This document shows positions 12,334 through 20,624 of a DNA stretch of 64,000 bases, piece after piece. The stretch is taken from positions 81,385 through 145,384 of the forward strand of contig MWJO01000007.1 of the NCBI GenBank assembly GCA_002027195.1. Reading direction: 5' to 3'. Below the pieces are notes generated by a model. The model had not been told where the DNA came from. It saw only the letters and a program-made list of their open reading frames with translations, and searched no databases. The stretch comes from Streptomyces sp. GKU 895 (GTDB taxonomy: Bacteria > Actinomycetota > Actinomycetes > Streptomycetales > Streptomycetaceae). Position 1 is the stretch's first letter. The number at the start of each line of letters is the position of its first letter. Position numbers and translations under genes: made by a program.

Positions 12334-13418
12334 TCTTCGTTCCCTTCAGGGGCGGGACCAACGGGCAGGAGCAGCACTCCGGCCGCGGCCCACCGTTGCC
12401 GTACGTGCGCGATGTGGTGCGGGGCGTCGGCGTCCAGCAGGGCGATGCCGCAGTCGCCGCCCCCCGCCCCGGAGGGTTTGGCGGCGCCGCCGACGGCTTC
12501 GGCGGTGTCGCACAGGGCCGTCAGTTCGGGGGTGAAGATGCCGAGGCCGACCTCGTCGTCGAGGCGGGCCAGTTCCTGCCGGGCACGCCGGATCTGCTGG
12601 GCGAAGGCCGGGCCGTCGCCGGCCTCGAGGGCGTCGATCGCGGCGTGCACGAAGTCGTGGCTGGTCTCCATGAACTTCTGGTGCGAGGGGCTGCCCCGCC
12701 AGGTGCGCCGGTGCAGGCCGGCCACCAGGGAGGTGGTGGAGGCCGGGTTCCCGGTCCAGCCGACCTGTAGGGACAGGCCGGCGGGCGCGGGCAGCCGGCG
12801 TATCTCGAAGCCCGGCCAGTCGGCGCGCAGTGCCTCCTCGACGCCGTGGTCGCGGGCCAGGTCCAGGACGAACGCGCGGTCGGGGGCCCGGTAGGCGATC
12901 CAGCCGCCGAAGGTGCCGGCGGCGAGGTCTCCGCCGGAGCCCTTGGGGTCGATCCGGGCGGTCGCGAGCAGGGCGAGCCGGAACCGGGCCTCAGGGGTGA
13001 GCTCCAGCGCGCAGTACGACGCGACGGCGGCGATCGTCGCCACGGTCACCGCGCCGCTGGAGCCCAGGCCGTACTTGCGGCCGTCGTCGTGCAGGTCGCT
13101 GTGGACGGACACGCTCAACGGGGGTACGGGCAGGCCGCGTTCGGCCAGCAGGGCGGCGACGGTCTCGACGGCGGACACCACGTAGGCCGTCGTCCCGTCG
13201 CCTCCGGTGAGCCGGCCGTCGCGCCACCGGTGGCGCACCGTGCGCGCGGTGAGGTCGGAGGAGATCTCGACGCCGGAGTCGGTGCCGGACACGGTGACGG
13301 TGAGGTAGCGGTCGACCGCGACCAGGATCGCGGTGTTGCCGGGTTCCACCACGGCGTACTCGCCCGCGACGTACAGCTTGCCCGGCGCGCGCCGTACGAC
13401 CGTGTGCCCGGCCGTCAC
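12330..13418 (-). CDS. Phosphomevalonate kinase (GHMP family)
   Basis: A 362-residue GHMP kinase that phosphorylates 5-phosphomevalonate. The sequence shows APGKLYVAGEYAVVEPG near the N-terminus, the ATP loop KYGLGSSGAVTVA and the C-terminal GAAKPSGAGGGDCGIALL. I start it at GTG 13418, which overlaps the stop of the decarboxylase gene (GTGA) and gives the usual length. The open frame extends further upstream only as a shadow of the neighbouring gene. The 3' end overlaps the isomerase start by four bases. Confidence 0.93.
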   Translation of the reverse strand: MTAGHTVVRRAPGKLYVAGEYAVVEPGNTAILVAVDRYLTVTVSGTDSGVEISSDLTARTVRHRWRDGRLTGGDGTTAYVVSAVETVAALLAERGLPVPPLSVSVHSDLHDDGRKYGLGSSGAVTVATIAAVASYCALELTPEARFRLALLATARIDPKGSGGDLAAGTFGGWIAYRAPDRAFVLDLARDHGVEEALRADWPGFEIRRLPAPAGLSLQVGWTGNPASTTSLVAGLHRRTWRGSPSHQKFMETSHDFVHAAIDALEAGDGPAFAQQIRRARQELARLDDEVGLGIFTPELTALCDTAEAVGGAAKPSGAGGGDCGIALLDADAPHHIAHVRQRWAAAGVLLLPVGPAPEGNEE

Positions 13419-14446
13419 CGGTCGTCCTCGGTGAGCAGGCGGGCGCCCGGGCCCGGCCGGGCGATGTGCACCGCGACGTCCGGGGCGGCGGCGCGTACGG
13501 CCGTGGCCACCCGGTCCGCGTCGGCGCGCGGGCACAGCACCTTGACGTTCGGCCCGGCGTCCATCGTCACGTAGGCCGCTACGCCGTCCCGCCTGAGCTG
13601 GAGGACGCTGTCGATGACGGTCAGGGAAGCCGGTGACATGTACCGCACGGCGGGTCGGGCGGCCAGCATGGTGGCGTGCATGCCGAGCGCGTTGCGCTCC
13701 GCGATCTCGCCGATCGCGTCCAGGTCGCCGCGGATCAGTGCCGCGCGCATGTCGACGAGGTCGTCCTTGCTGGAGACCGCCCACGGCTCGAACAGCGGCG
13801 AGGTGTCCACGGTGCGGCGCATGGCGGCACGGCTGGAGACCTCCTTGGGGCCCGCGTTGACGACGGCGACGACGAGCGCGGGGTCCAGGCCGGCGGCGGC
13901 GTCGACGGGCTCGGCGTAGGAGGTGAGGTCGTCGGTGCCGGCGTGCCAGACGGCGAAGTCGCCGAAGATCGACCGGGAGGCCGAGCCGGAGCCGCGCCGG
14001 GCCAGCCGGGACAGCGAACGCGGGTCGTCGTCGAGGCCGTAGACGGCGGTCGCGGCGACGGCGAGGGCGGCGAAACCGCTGGCGGAGGAGGCCAGACCGG
14101 CTCCGGTGGGGACGGTGTTCTCGGTGTCGACGACAGCCCGTTCGGCGCGGCCGGCCCGCTCCCGCACGAGTTCGAGGAAGGCGGTGATACGCCGCGCGGC
14201 CTCACCGGTGGCCTGCTCGCCGTTGAAGACGACCGTGTCCTGGTCCGCGTCGGGGGCGAGGCGGACCCGGGTGGTCGTGGGGAAGATGTCCAGGGTCATC
14301 GACAGGCTGTCGGTGCGGGGCAGGAACAGCCGCTCGTCGCTCTTGCCCCAGTACTTGATCAGCGCGATGTTCGGGTGCGCGACGGCGGCGGCGCCCGTCG
14401 CCGTCGCGCCTGCCGCGCGGGCTCGCGCGAGCTGTTCAGTGCGCAT
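13415..14446 (-). CDS. mvaD: Diphosphomevalonate decarboxylase
   Basis: A 343-residue GHMP-fold enzyme that phosphorylates and decarboxylates diphosphomevalonate to IPP. Family marks are AHPNIALIKYWGKSDE near residue 22, PTGAGLASSASGFAALA (phosphate loop) and the RRGSGSASRSIFGDFAVWH segment holding the substrate Arg. The catalytic Asp segment is in the C-terminal half (ATVVMDAGPN equivalent: YVTMDAGPNVKVL). The start overlaps mevalonate kinase by 11 bases and the end overlaps phosphomevalonate kinase by 4. Confidence 0.95.
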   Translation of the reverse strand: MRTEQLARARAAGATATGAAAVAHPNIALIKYWGKSDERLFLPRTDSLSMTLDIFPTTTRVRLAPDADQDTVVFNGEQATGEAARRITAFLELVRERAGRAERAVVDTENTVPTGAGLASSASGFAALAVAATAVYGLDDDPRSLSRLARRGSGSASRSIFGDFAVWHAGTDDLTSYAEPVDAAAGLDPALVVAVVNAGPKEVSSRAAMRRTVDTSPLFEPWAVSSKDDLVDMRAALIRGDLDAIGEIAERNALGMHATMLAARPAVRYMSPASLTVIDSVLQLRRDGVAAYVTMDAGPNVKVLCPRADADRVATAVRAAAPDVAVHIARPGPGARLLTEDDR

Positions 14447-15482
14447 GGGCGGCGAGCCTCCTCAGCGGAACGACCCAGGTCTGGACGGCGCCCGCGTCGT
14501 GGAGCCCGCGGGCGACCTCACTGGCCAGCTCCGGCTCGGTCAGGGCGAGGACACAGCCGCCCAGGCCACCGCCGGTGATCTTGGCGCCGAGGCTGCCCGC
14601 CGACATCGCGGCCGCGACCATGCCGTCGATCTTCTCCGTGCTCAGGGAGGCCGCGCGCAGCAGTTCGTGATAGTCCGTCAGTCGTGCGCCGAGCTCCTCC
14701 GGGGAGCCGTCGGCGAGGGCCTGCCGGGCCCCCTCCACGAGCTCGGTGGCGCGGCTCAGGAACCTCTCCTCGGCGCCCGGCTCACGCCTGAAGCCGTCCC
14801 GCAGCAGCTCCACGGCCTCCTTGGTGCTGCCCGCGGTGCCGCTGTCGGCGACGATGAACAGGCCGTCGCAGCCGATGACCAGCTCCTCGGCCCGGCCCGC
14901 CTGGAACAGCAGCGGGCCCGCCGCGCCCACGGTCATGGCGTCCACGCCACTGGCGCGGCCGTGCGCCATGTTCTCGGCCGTCTGCACCAGGTCGAACGCC
15001 GTGGCGTCGGACAGCTCGTGGCCGAAGAGATCGGCCAGTGCCAGGACGATCGCCCGCGAGTTCGCGGCACTGGAGCCGAGGCCGCGCCCCGGCGGGATGG
15101 CCCCGTCGAGGATCACGTCCAGATGCGGCTCGCCCGGCACACCCATGCGCTCCTTGAACGCCGCGGCCAGCCGCTGGAGACCGTCGGAGGCCAGCGTCAC
15201 CACCGCCCGCGAGGCGGAACCGGTCATGGTGAAGGACAAGCCGCCCTGCGCGCCGGAGGCGTGCGAAGACCATCCCGCGCTCGCCGTGGCCGTCAGCTGC
15301 GGGATCGGCAGCGCGAGAGCCGGGGTTCCGTACACGACCGCGTGCTCGCCCAGCAGGATCGCCTTGGCGTGGGCGCGACCGATGCCGACCGAGCGAGCCC
15401 GACGGTTTTCCGAAACCCCCTCCACTGAGGTCGGTTGCGTCAACGCACTCACTCCCCTTGTCGTTTCACGTTGTCGTTTCAC
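14436..15482 (-). CDS. Mevalonate kinase
   Basis: A GHMP kinase making 5-phosphomevalonate, first enzyme of the lower pathway. Evidence: GRAHAKAILLGEHAVVYG, IPPGRGLGSSAANSRA (ATP loop) and KITGGGLGGCVLALTE near the C-terminus. The start is uncertain. GTG 15482 preserves an N-terminus (KRQRE...SALTxPTS) like the CL190 enzyme as I recall it but has no ribosome-binding site. TTG 15443 has AAGGGGA nine bases upstream and would shorten the protein by 13 residues. GTG 15452 is too close to that site. The kinase core is unaffected. It is the first enzyme gene of the - strand mevalonate operon and follows the small HTH gene by about 70 bases. Confidence 0.92.
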   Translation of the reverse strand: MKRQRETTRGVSALTQPTSVEGVSENRRARSVGIGRAHAKAILLGEHAVVYGTPALALPIPQLTATASAGWSSHASGAQGGLSFTMTGSASRAVVTLASDGLQRLAAAFKERMGVPGEPHLDVILDGAIPPGRGLGSSAANSRAIVLALADLFGHELSDATAFDLVQTAENMAHGRASGVDAMTVGAAGPLLFQAGRAEELVIGCDGLFIVADSGTAGSTKEAVELLRDGFRREPGAEERFLSRATELVEGARQALADGSPEELGARLTDYHELLRAASLSTEKIDGMVAAAMSAGSLGAKITGGGLGGCVLALTEPELASEVARGLHDAGAVQTWVVPLRRLAAHAH

Positions 15483-15550
15483 GAAAGAATTCGAGACGGA
15501 CGGGTGGACTTTCTGCGGCACCGCCGGGCGATACACGCGACGGGATATCG

Positions 15551-15745
15551 TCACCGGGCCGCGGTACGACGCCTCATGGCGATCTCCGTGAGTTCCTCGA
15601 TGTCGAACTCCGAGCGGCAGTTCGGGGCGCCGTAGCGAGTGATCTTCCCGCGGCTCACCCATTTGCGGATCGTCGCTTCCGACACCCCTACGGCGAGTGC
15701 GGCGACTTTGGTGGGGACAAGCCTGTGGCGTGGCGGTCTCGTCAT
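15551..15745 (-). CDS. Small excisionase/MerR-like helix-turn-helix protein (OvmW-like)
   Basis: A 64-residue basic protein with one winged-helix DNA-binding unit: VPTKVAALAVGVSEATIRKWVSRGKITRYG followed by a FDIEELTEIA helix. Small HTH_17/MerR-like proteins of this kind act as DNA-binding partners or regulators. The start ATG is inside the stop codon of the preceding gene (ATGA), so the two proteins are probably made together. The arrangement of a cysteine-rich protein of about 200 residues followed by a tiny HTH protein resembles the OvmZ/OvmW pair of the oviedomycin cluster. That comparison is from memory and needs a search. Confidence 0.7.
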   Translation of the reverse strand: MTRPPRHRLVPTKVAALAVGVSEATIRKWVSRGKITRYGAPNCRSEFDIEELTEIAMRRRTAAR

Positions 15746-16365
15746 ACCGTGACACCCTTTCGCTGTCGCTCCATGAGCCGACGCAGAGTCAGCCATTCGT
15801 GCATTTCCCAGGAATGTCCCGCCGAGCATTCGATGCTGCGGCTGCCGGGCTTGCCGGCGTCCTTGGGGGAGGCGCTGATCGTGCCGCCGCAGTCGTCCAC
15901 CACGCACCGCCGGATCAGCGTCCGCGACCCGGGGTCCGGGTCGATCGTGCCGCGCAGCTCGGCGACGAGACTGTCCACCTCGTCGACGAAGTCGGCGGCC
16001 GGGGGCTGCCCGGCGAGCCACTCCAGATGCCGGGTCAGAAACCGGGCCAGTTGCGGAACGGAACGGGCCGGCGCGGTGACGCCGAGCTGCTCCGCGACCA
16101 ATTCCGACCAGGACTCCAAGGTCGCGAGGAGGTTGTGACGGACGTCCAGCACCGAGATGTTCAGGTAGTCCCGGTTACGGCTTCCCGACACCCGCGTGGG
16201 ATTGGTCCGCCGATGGGTCGGCGACACATGGTGCAGACACTCCTGATGCAGTACGGGGAGTGCGCGCAGCTGGCGTTCCACCTGGCTGATGCAGGAGGCA
16301 CACAGGACGAAACCGGGGACGGCACAGCTCTCATGAGAGTGATTTCTGGAGCACGGGTGGACCAT
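15742..16365 (-). CDS. Cysteine-rich putative regulator (OvmZ-like)
   Basis: A 207-residue protein starting at ATG 16365 with AAGGGGA upstream. Two cysteine pairs near the N-terminus (CAVPGFVLCASC) and a second set near the C-terminus (CVVDDCGG and, further on, ECSAGHSW) suggest two metal-binding knuckles around a helical middle region. The C-terminal end WLTLRRLMERQRK is basic. It is the first gene of the - strand run into the mevalonate pathway and is coupled to the HTH gene after it. I infer a regulatory pair controlling the mevalonate operon. A match to OvmZ-type proteins is my impression, not a verified homology. Confidence 0.6.
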   Translation of the reverse strand: MVHPCSRNHSHESCAVPGFVLCASCISQVERQLRALPVLHQECLHHVSPTHRRTNPTRVSGSRNRDYLNISVLDVRHNLLATLESWSELVAEQLGVTAPARSVPQLARFLTRHLEWLAGQPPAADFVDEVDSLVAELRGTIDPDPGSRTLIRRCVVDDCGGTISASPKDAGKPGSRSIECSAGHSWEMHEWLTLRRLMERQRKGVTV

Positions 16366-16641
16366 CAACGAATCCCCTTCATGAGGCGGCTCGCCCTCCG
16401 CGACCGTGGTGCGCCGAATGGCCGGGTCGATCCGGTGACGCCTTTTTCCCGAACGTAGCGAGGGGCGCTGGAGTCCTGATACAGCCCCGTTCGCGGCCTG
16501 CCGGAGATGACGTTGCGCCGCAGCTCCCCACCCGGTCGCCGGCGGCCGCTGAATTCCCCTGCCATTTCTCCAGCGGATTTCCATCGAGGGCCGAGCGATG
16601 GTTGAGCGCCTGCACCGACGGTGGCGGAGAAAGGAGGCACT
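16366..16641. promoter_or_regulatory. Divergent promoter region between the mevalonate and nitrite-forming operons
   Basis: A 276-bp gap separates divergent operons. Two heptamers, CCGAGCG (16591-16597) and TTGAGCG (16602-16608), repeat with an 11-base period, the spacing of SARP half-sites. They are weaker than the arrays at 20.5 and 22.3 kb. The region carries an AT-richer stretch with CCTTTTTCCCG near 16440. No clear -35/-10 pair stands out. Confidence 0.4.
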
Positions 16642-18774
16642 GTGGACGGTACGCATGGAGGCGAACGCGCAGTTGGCGTCGCACTCACCGCAGGGCCGCC
16701 GGAGACGGCGGCCGGACAGTATGCCCTGAACGATCCGGTGCCCCACGGCCATCCGGACAGCCGGGAACCCGCCCAGCCCCGTCAGGACGCGGCGCACTTG
16801 GAGGTCTGTCTGGTCGGTGCGGGCCCGCGAGGGCTGTCGGTACTGGAACGGCTCTGCGCGCAGGAGCGGAAGTCGCCCCGCTGGGACACCGTCACCGTGC
16901 ATGTCGTCGACCCCGACCCGCCCGGCTCGGGACGGGTGTGGCGTCCCACGCAGTCCCGGCATCTGCTGATGAACACCGTGTCCTCGCAGGTCACGGTCTA
17001 CACCGACGCCAGCGTCCGGATCGACGGCCCGCTGGACGAGGGACCGAGCCTGTACGAGTGGGCCAAGGCGCTGGTCTCCGGCACCCTCGAGGACGCCCCG
17101 CGTGGCGGCTACGACGACGGGGTCGTCGACGAGGCACAGCGGCTCGGCCCCGACTCCTACCCCACCCGCGCCCTGTACGGCCGCTATCTGACGTGGGCGT
17201 TCCAGCGGGTCGTGGCGGGCGCGGCCGCACATGTCACGGTGCGCACCCACCCCGTACGGGCCGTCGCGCTGGCCGACGAGGGGCCCGCGGGGGAGCAGAC
17301 GATCGTCCTGGAGGACGGCACCCGGCTCACCGGCCTGTCCGCGGTCGTCCTCGCCCAGGGCCATGTCCCGGCCCAGCTGTCCGACACCGAACGCGAGTTG
17401 ACCGAGTACGCCGAGCGCAACGGCCTGACCTACCTGCCCCCGGCCAACCCGGCCGACGTGGACCTGTCGGGCATCCGGCCCGGTGAGCCGGTACTGCTGC
17501 GCGGACTCGGACTGAACTTCTTCGACTACCTGGCCCTGTTCACCCACGGCCGCGGCGGCGTCTTCACCCGCGTCGGCGGACGGCTCGTCTACCGGCCCTC
17601 GGGCCGCGAGCCGCGCCTGTACGCCGGCTCCCGGCGCGGCGTGCCCTACCAGGCGCGCGGCGAGAACGAGAAGGGCGCCCACGGCCGCTACTACCCGCGA
17701 CTGCTGACCACCGGGTACATCGCCGCGCTGCGCGCCCGCACCCCCCGTCACGGTGCCATCGACTTCGCCGCCGACCTGTGGCCGCTCATCTCCAAGGAGG
17801 TGTGCAGCGTCTACTACGCCGCGCTGCTGGACGCACGCGGTGAACTCCCGGACGTGGTCGAGGAGTTCGTCGAGGCCTATCTGGAGGCCGAACCGGGCGC
17901 GGAGGAGGATGTGCTCCTGGACGCGAGCGGTGTCGACGCCGCCGAGCGCTGGGACTGGAAGCGGGTGGCCCGCCCCTACGGCGACCGCGTCTTCACCGAC
18001 CAGGCCGCCTTCCGCGCCTGGCTGCGCGACCACCTCGACAACGACGTCCGCCTGGCCCGCCAGGGCAATGTCAGCGGACCGGTCAAGGCCGCCCTCGACG
18101 TCCTGCGGGACCTGCGCAACGAACTGCGGCTCGCCGTCGACCACGCGGGCCTGACCGCCGCGTCCCACCGCGACGACCTCGACGGCTGGTACACCCCGCT
18201 CAACGCCTACCTCTCCATCGGACCGCCGGCCCTGCGGATAGAGGAGATGGCCGCGCTCCTGGACGCCGGCGTCCTGGATGTGCTCGGCCCCGGCATGCGG
18301 GTCGCCCCCGACCCGGACCATCCGCTCGGCCCCGGCTTCAGCGGCACGTCGAGCGAGATACCGGACGTGCCGGTGCGGGCCACGGTCCTCATCGAGGCCC
18401 GGCTGCCCGAGATCGACCTCAGGCGCACCGCGGACCCGCTCATGAACCAGATGCTGCGCACCGGACAGTGCCACCCCTACCGCATCCCCGACGGGGACGG
18501 CACGGGCGGCGCGGACTACGAGACCGGCGGCCTCGCCGTGTCCGAGCGGCCCTACCACGTCATCGACGCCAGGGGAGTGCCGCACCCGCGGCGCTTCGCC
18601 TACGGGGTGCCCACCGAGTCCGTGCACTGGGTGACGGCGGCGGGTATCCGGCCCGGCGTCGGCTCGGTCACCCTGGAGGACTCCGACGCGATCGCGGCCG
18701 CGGTCCTCGCCCTGCCCGAACTGCCCGGTGCGCAGGTGCAGTCGTCGACAGCGCGAGTGGAGGCGGGAGTATGA
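16642..18774 (+). CDS. CreE-like flavin monooxygenase (aspartate to nitrosuccinate)
   Basis: A 710-residue protein with an N-terminal FAD/NAD(P)-binding domain (CLVGAGPRGLSVLERL, GxGxxG at about residues 50-60) and a second nucleotide-binding region (VVLAQGHVP; PVLLRGLGLNFFDYLALF). This is the family of CreE, which oxidises the amino group of L-aspartate to give nitrosuccinate. The next gene is a fumarase-superfamily lyase, overlapping by ATGA, which is the CreE/CreD arrangement of the aspartate-nitrosuccinate pathway. The start is GTG 16642 with GGAGG four bases upstream; an upstream GTG at 16621 has none. Its activity is inferred from family and pairing. A lysine- or ornithine-type N-hydroxylase is a less likely alternative. 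Confidence 0.8.
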   Translation: MDGTHGGERAVGVALTAGPPETAAGQYALNDPVPHGHPDSREPAQPRQDAAHLEVCLVGAGPRGLSVLERLCAQERKSPRWDTVTVHVVDPDPPGSGRVWRPTQSRHLLMNTVSSQVTVYTDASVRIDGPLDEGPSLYEWAKALVSGTLEDAPRGGYDDGVVDEAQRLGPDSYPTRALYGRYLTWAFQRVVAGAAAHVTVRTHPVRAVALADEGPAGEQTIVLEDGTRLTGLSAVVLAQGHVPAQLSDTERELTEYAERNGLTYLPPANPADVDLSGIRPGEPVLLRGLGLNFFDYLALFTHGRGGVFTRVGGRLVYRPSGREPRLYAGSRRGVPYQARGENEKGAHGRYYPRLLTTGYIAALRARTPRHGAIDFAADLWPLISKEVCSVYYAALLDARGELPDVVEEFVEAYLEAEPGAEEDVLLDASGVDAAERWDWKRVARPYGDRVFTDQAAFRAWLRDHLDNDVRLARQGNVSGPVKAALDVLRDLRNELRLAVDHAGLTAASHRDDLDGWYTPLNAYLSIGPPALRIEEMAALLDAGVLDVLGPGMRVAPDPDHPLGPGFSGTSSEIPDVPVRATVLIEARLPEIDLRRTADPLMNQMLRTGQCHPYRIPDGDGTGGADYETGGLAVSERPYHVIDARGVPHPRRFAYGVPTESVHWVTAAGIRPGVGSVTLEDSDAIAAAVLALPELPGAQVQSSTARVEAGV

Positions 18775-20210
18775 GGTCCGTATCCGTGTCCCCGGGGACG
18801 GGGAACCTCACCGGTCATCTGGACGCCGGGCTGCTCTCGCCGGTGCGGGCGGGCACCCCCGTCGAGGCGGCCGTCGGTGACAGCGCCTGGCTCCAGGCGA
18901 TGCTGGACGCGGAGGCAGCCCTGGCCCGCGCCCAGACCCGCTGCGGCACGGTCCCCGCACAGGCCGCCGCGGCCATCACCGCCGCCGCCCGCGCGGAACT
19001 GCTCGACGTGCGTGAACTGGCGCTGGCCGCGCGGGAGACCGCGAACCCGGTCGTGGGCCTGGTCAAGGCGCTCACCGCGGTGGTCGCCGAACGCTGCCCG
19101 GAGGCCGCCGAGTACGTGCACCGCGGCTCCACCAGCCAGGACGTCTTCGACACCGGCGCGATGCTGGTGACCCAGCGGGCCCTGCGGCTGATCGTCGCCG
19201 ACCTGCGGGCGGTCGCCGAGGTGCTGGCCGCCCTCGCCGCCGCCCACCGGGACACCACGATGGCGGGCCGCACCCTCGCCCTGCACGCCGTGCCCACGAC
19301 GTTCGGGCTGAAGGCGGCGGGCTGGCGCGCGCTGGTGCTGGACTCGATCGAGCGCCTGGAGCGCCTGGCCGACGGCGGGCTGCCGGTGTCGCTCGGCGGT
19401 GCGGCCGGAACCCTGGCCGGCTATCTCCAGTACGCCGGTGACGGCGCGGACCCCGCGCGCGTGCTCGACGAACTGGGCGCCGCGTTCGCCGACGAGACGG
19501 GGCTGGCCGTGCCCGTGCTGCCCTGGCACGCCCTGCGCACTCCCGTCGCCGACCTCGGGGCCGCGCTCGCCCACACCACCGGGGCGCTCGGCAAGATCGC
19601 CGCGGACGTGCTGGTGCTGACGCGCACCGAGATCGGCGAGGTGGCCGAACCCGCGGTCGCCGGGCGGGGGGCGTCCTCGGCGATGCCGCACAAACGCAAC
19701 CCCGTGCTGGCGACCCTGATCCGCTCCGCCGCGCTCCAGGTACCGGCGCTGGCCACTGTGTTGATGCAGTGCCTGCCCACCGAGGACGAGCGGTCGGCCG
19801 GCGTGTGGCACGCGGAGTGGCAGCCCTTGCGGGAGGCGCTGCGCCTCACCGGGGGCGCCGCGCACACCGCCGTCGAACTCGTCCGGGGTCTGAGCGTGCG
19901 CCCGGAACGCATGCGGACCAACCTCCGGGCGACCGGCGGCCAGCTGGTCTCGGAGCGGGTCTCGGCCGTCCTGGCGCCCCGCATCGGCAAGACGGCCGCG
20001 AAGGACCTTCTCACGCGGGCCTCCCTGCTCGCCACCCGCGCCGGGCTGCCGCTGGCCGAGGTGCTCGCCGAACTCCCGGAACTGGCGGGCGTGCTGAGCC
20101 GGGAGGAGGCCGCCGCCCTCCTGGACCCGGCCGGCTACACGGGCGTCGCCGGTCCTCTGGTGGACCGGGCACTGACCGCGCCGGGGCCCGGGCGAACCCC
20201 GGCGTCCTGA
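18771..20210 (+). CDS. CreD-like nitrosuccinate lyase (adenylosuccinate lyase/fumarase superfamily)
   Basis: A 479-residue all-helical lyase. The superfamily signature is present as GRGASSAMPHKRNPV (about residues 300-315) and HRGSTSQDVFDTG (about 120-130). Relatives include 3-carboxymuconate cycloisomerase and adenylosuccinate lyase. CreD releases nitrous acid from nitrosuccinate, leaving fumarate. Coupling by ATGA to a CreE-like oxygenase makes this assignment more likely than a role in purine or aromatic metabolism. The start ATG 18771 opens a protein beginning MRSVSVSPGTG. Tandem 35-base repeats begin at its stop codon. The nitrite produced could be used by the AMP ligase at 35.6 kb. Confidence 0.82.
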   Translation: MRSVSVSPGTGNLTGHLDAGLLSPVRAGTPVEAAVGDSAWLQAMLDAEAALARAQTRCGTVPAQAAAAITAAARAELLDVRELALAARETANPVVGLVKALTAVVAERCPEAAEYVHRGSTSQDVFDTGAMLVTQRALRLIVADLRAVAEVLAALAAAHRDTTMAGRTLALHAVPTTFGLKAAGWRALVLDSIERLERLADGGLPVSLGGAAGTLAGYLQYAGDGADPARVLDELGAAFADETGLAVPVLPWHALRTPVADLGAALAHTTGALGKIAADVLVLTRTEIGEVAEPAVAGRGASSAMPHKRNPVLATLIRSAALQVPALATVLMQCLPTEDERSAGVWHAEWQPLREALRLTGGAAHTAVELVRGLSVRPERMRTNLRATGGQLVSERVSAVLAPRIGKTAAKDLLTRASLLATRAGLPLAEVLAELPELAGVLSREEAAALLDPAGYTGVAGPLVDRALTAPGPGRTPAS

Positions 20211-20380
20211 GAGGGCTGCCGGTGCGTGCGGCGACGGCGTCCTGAGAGGGCTGCCGGTGCGTGGCGACGACGGCGTCCTGAAGGGCTGCCGGTGCGTGCG
20301 GCGACGGCGTCCTGAGAGGGCGGCCCGTCGCGGCGACGACGGGGGTCTGAGAGGGCGGTCGGTCGCGGCGACGACGGGAA
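20205..20380 (+). repeat. Five imperfect 34-36-bp tandem repeats after the CreD-like gene
   Basis: Units begin at 20205, 20240, 20276, 20310 and 20346. Each starts TCCTGAGAGGG or a close variant and ends in GGCGACGACGGCG-like sequence. The first unit overlaps the lyase stop codon. Units 1-3 share GGGCTGCCGGTGCGT; units 4-5 diverge to GGGCGG(C/T)C(C/G)GTCGCGG. There is no spacer/repeat alternation, so it is not a CRISPR array. No gene is visible from 20211 to 20624. The repeats could stall transcription or bind protein, but nothing shows which. Confidence 0.75.
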
Positions 20381-20509
20381 CCTGACACCTCCGCACGCAC
20401 CGGCCGCCCCACGGCCTGCTGTCCCACGGTCCGCCGCCCTCGTACCGCTCCCCGCCGGGCAACCGTCCTGGTCGGACCCCCGGTGTCAACGTCCCTGCCC
20501 CACCCGGCA

Positions 20510-20549
20510 CTTGAGTCTTCTTCGCGGCTGTCTCGAATGTCGCTCGAGG
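20510..20549 (+). promoter_or_regulatory. Putative SARP-type direct repeats upstream of the flavoprotein
   Basis: CTTGAGT (20510), CTCGAAT (20532) and CTCGAGG (20543) fall on an 11-base grid, with a poorer unit at 20521. SARP activators bind heptamer direct repeats with this period near the -35 region. The array lies 76-115 bases upstream of the TTG start at 20625. The cluster encodes a SARP at 53.6-56.3 kb. Confidence 0.55.
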
Positions 20550-20624
20550 CGGTGTCCAACCCGCTGGCGCGGGCTGCCGTGCGGCGCATGATGCAAAGCA
20601 CAACGCACTGGGGAGGCGGCCGAG

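Noticed and set aside
18771..20210. Housekeeping adenylosuccinate lyase or 3-carboxymuconate cycloisomerase
   Set aside because: The gene is coupled by ATGA to a CreE-like oxygenase and lies in a cluster with a diazotase-like ligase; no purine or protocatechuate pathway genes are near.
20205..20380. Possible CRISPR array
   Set aside because: The units abut with no unique spacers, they vary within the unit, and no cas gene is present.
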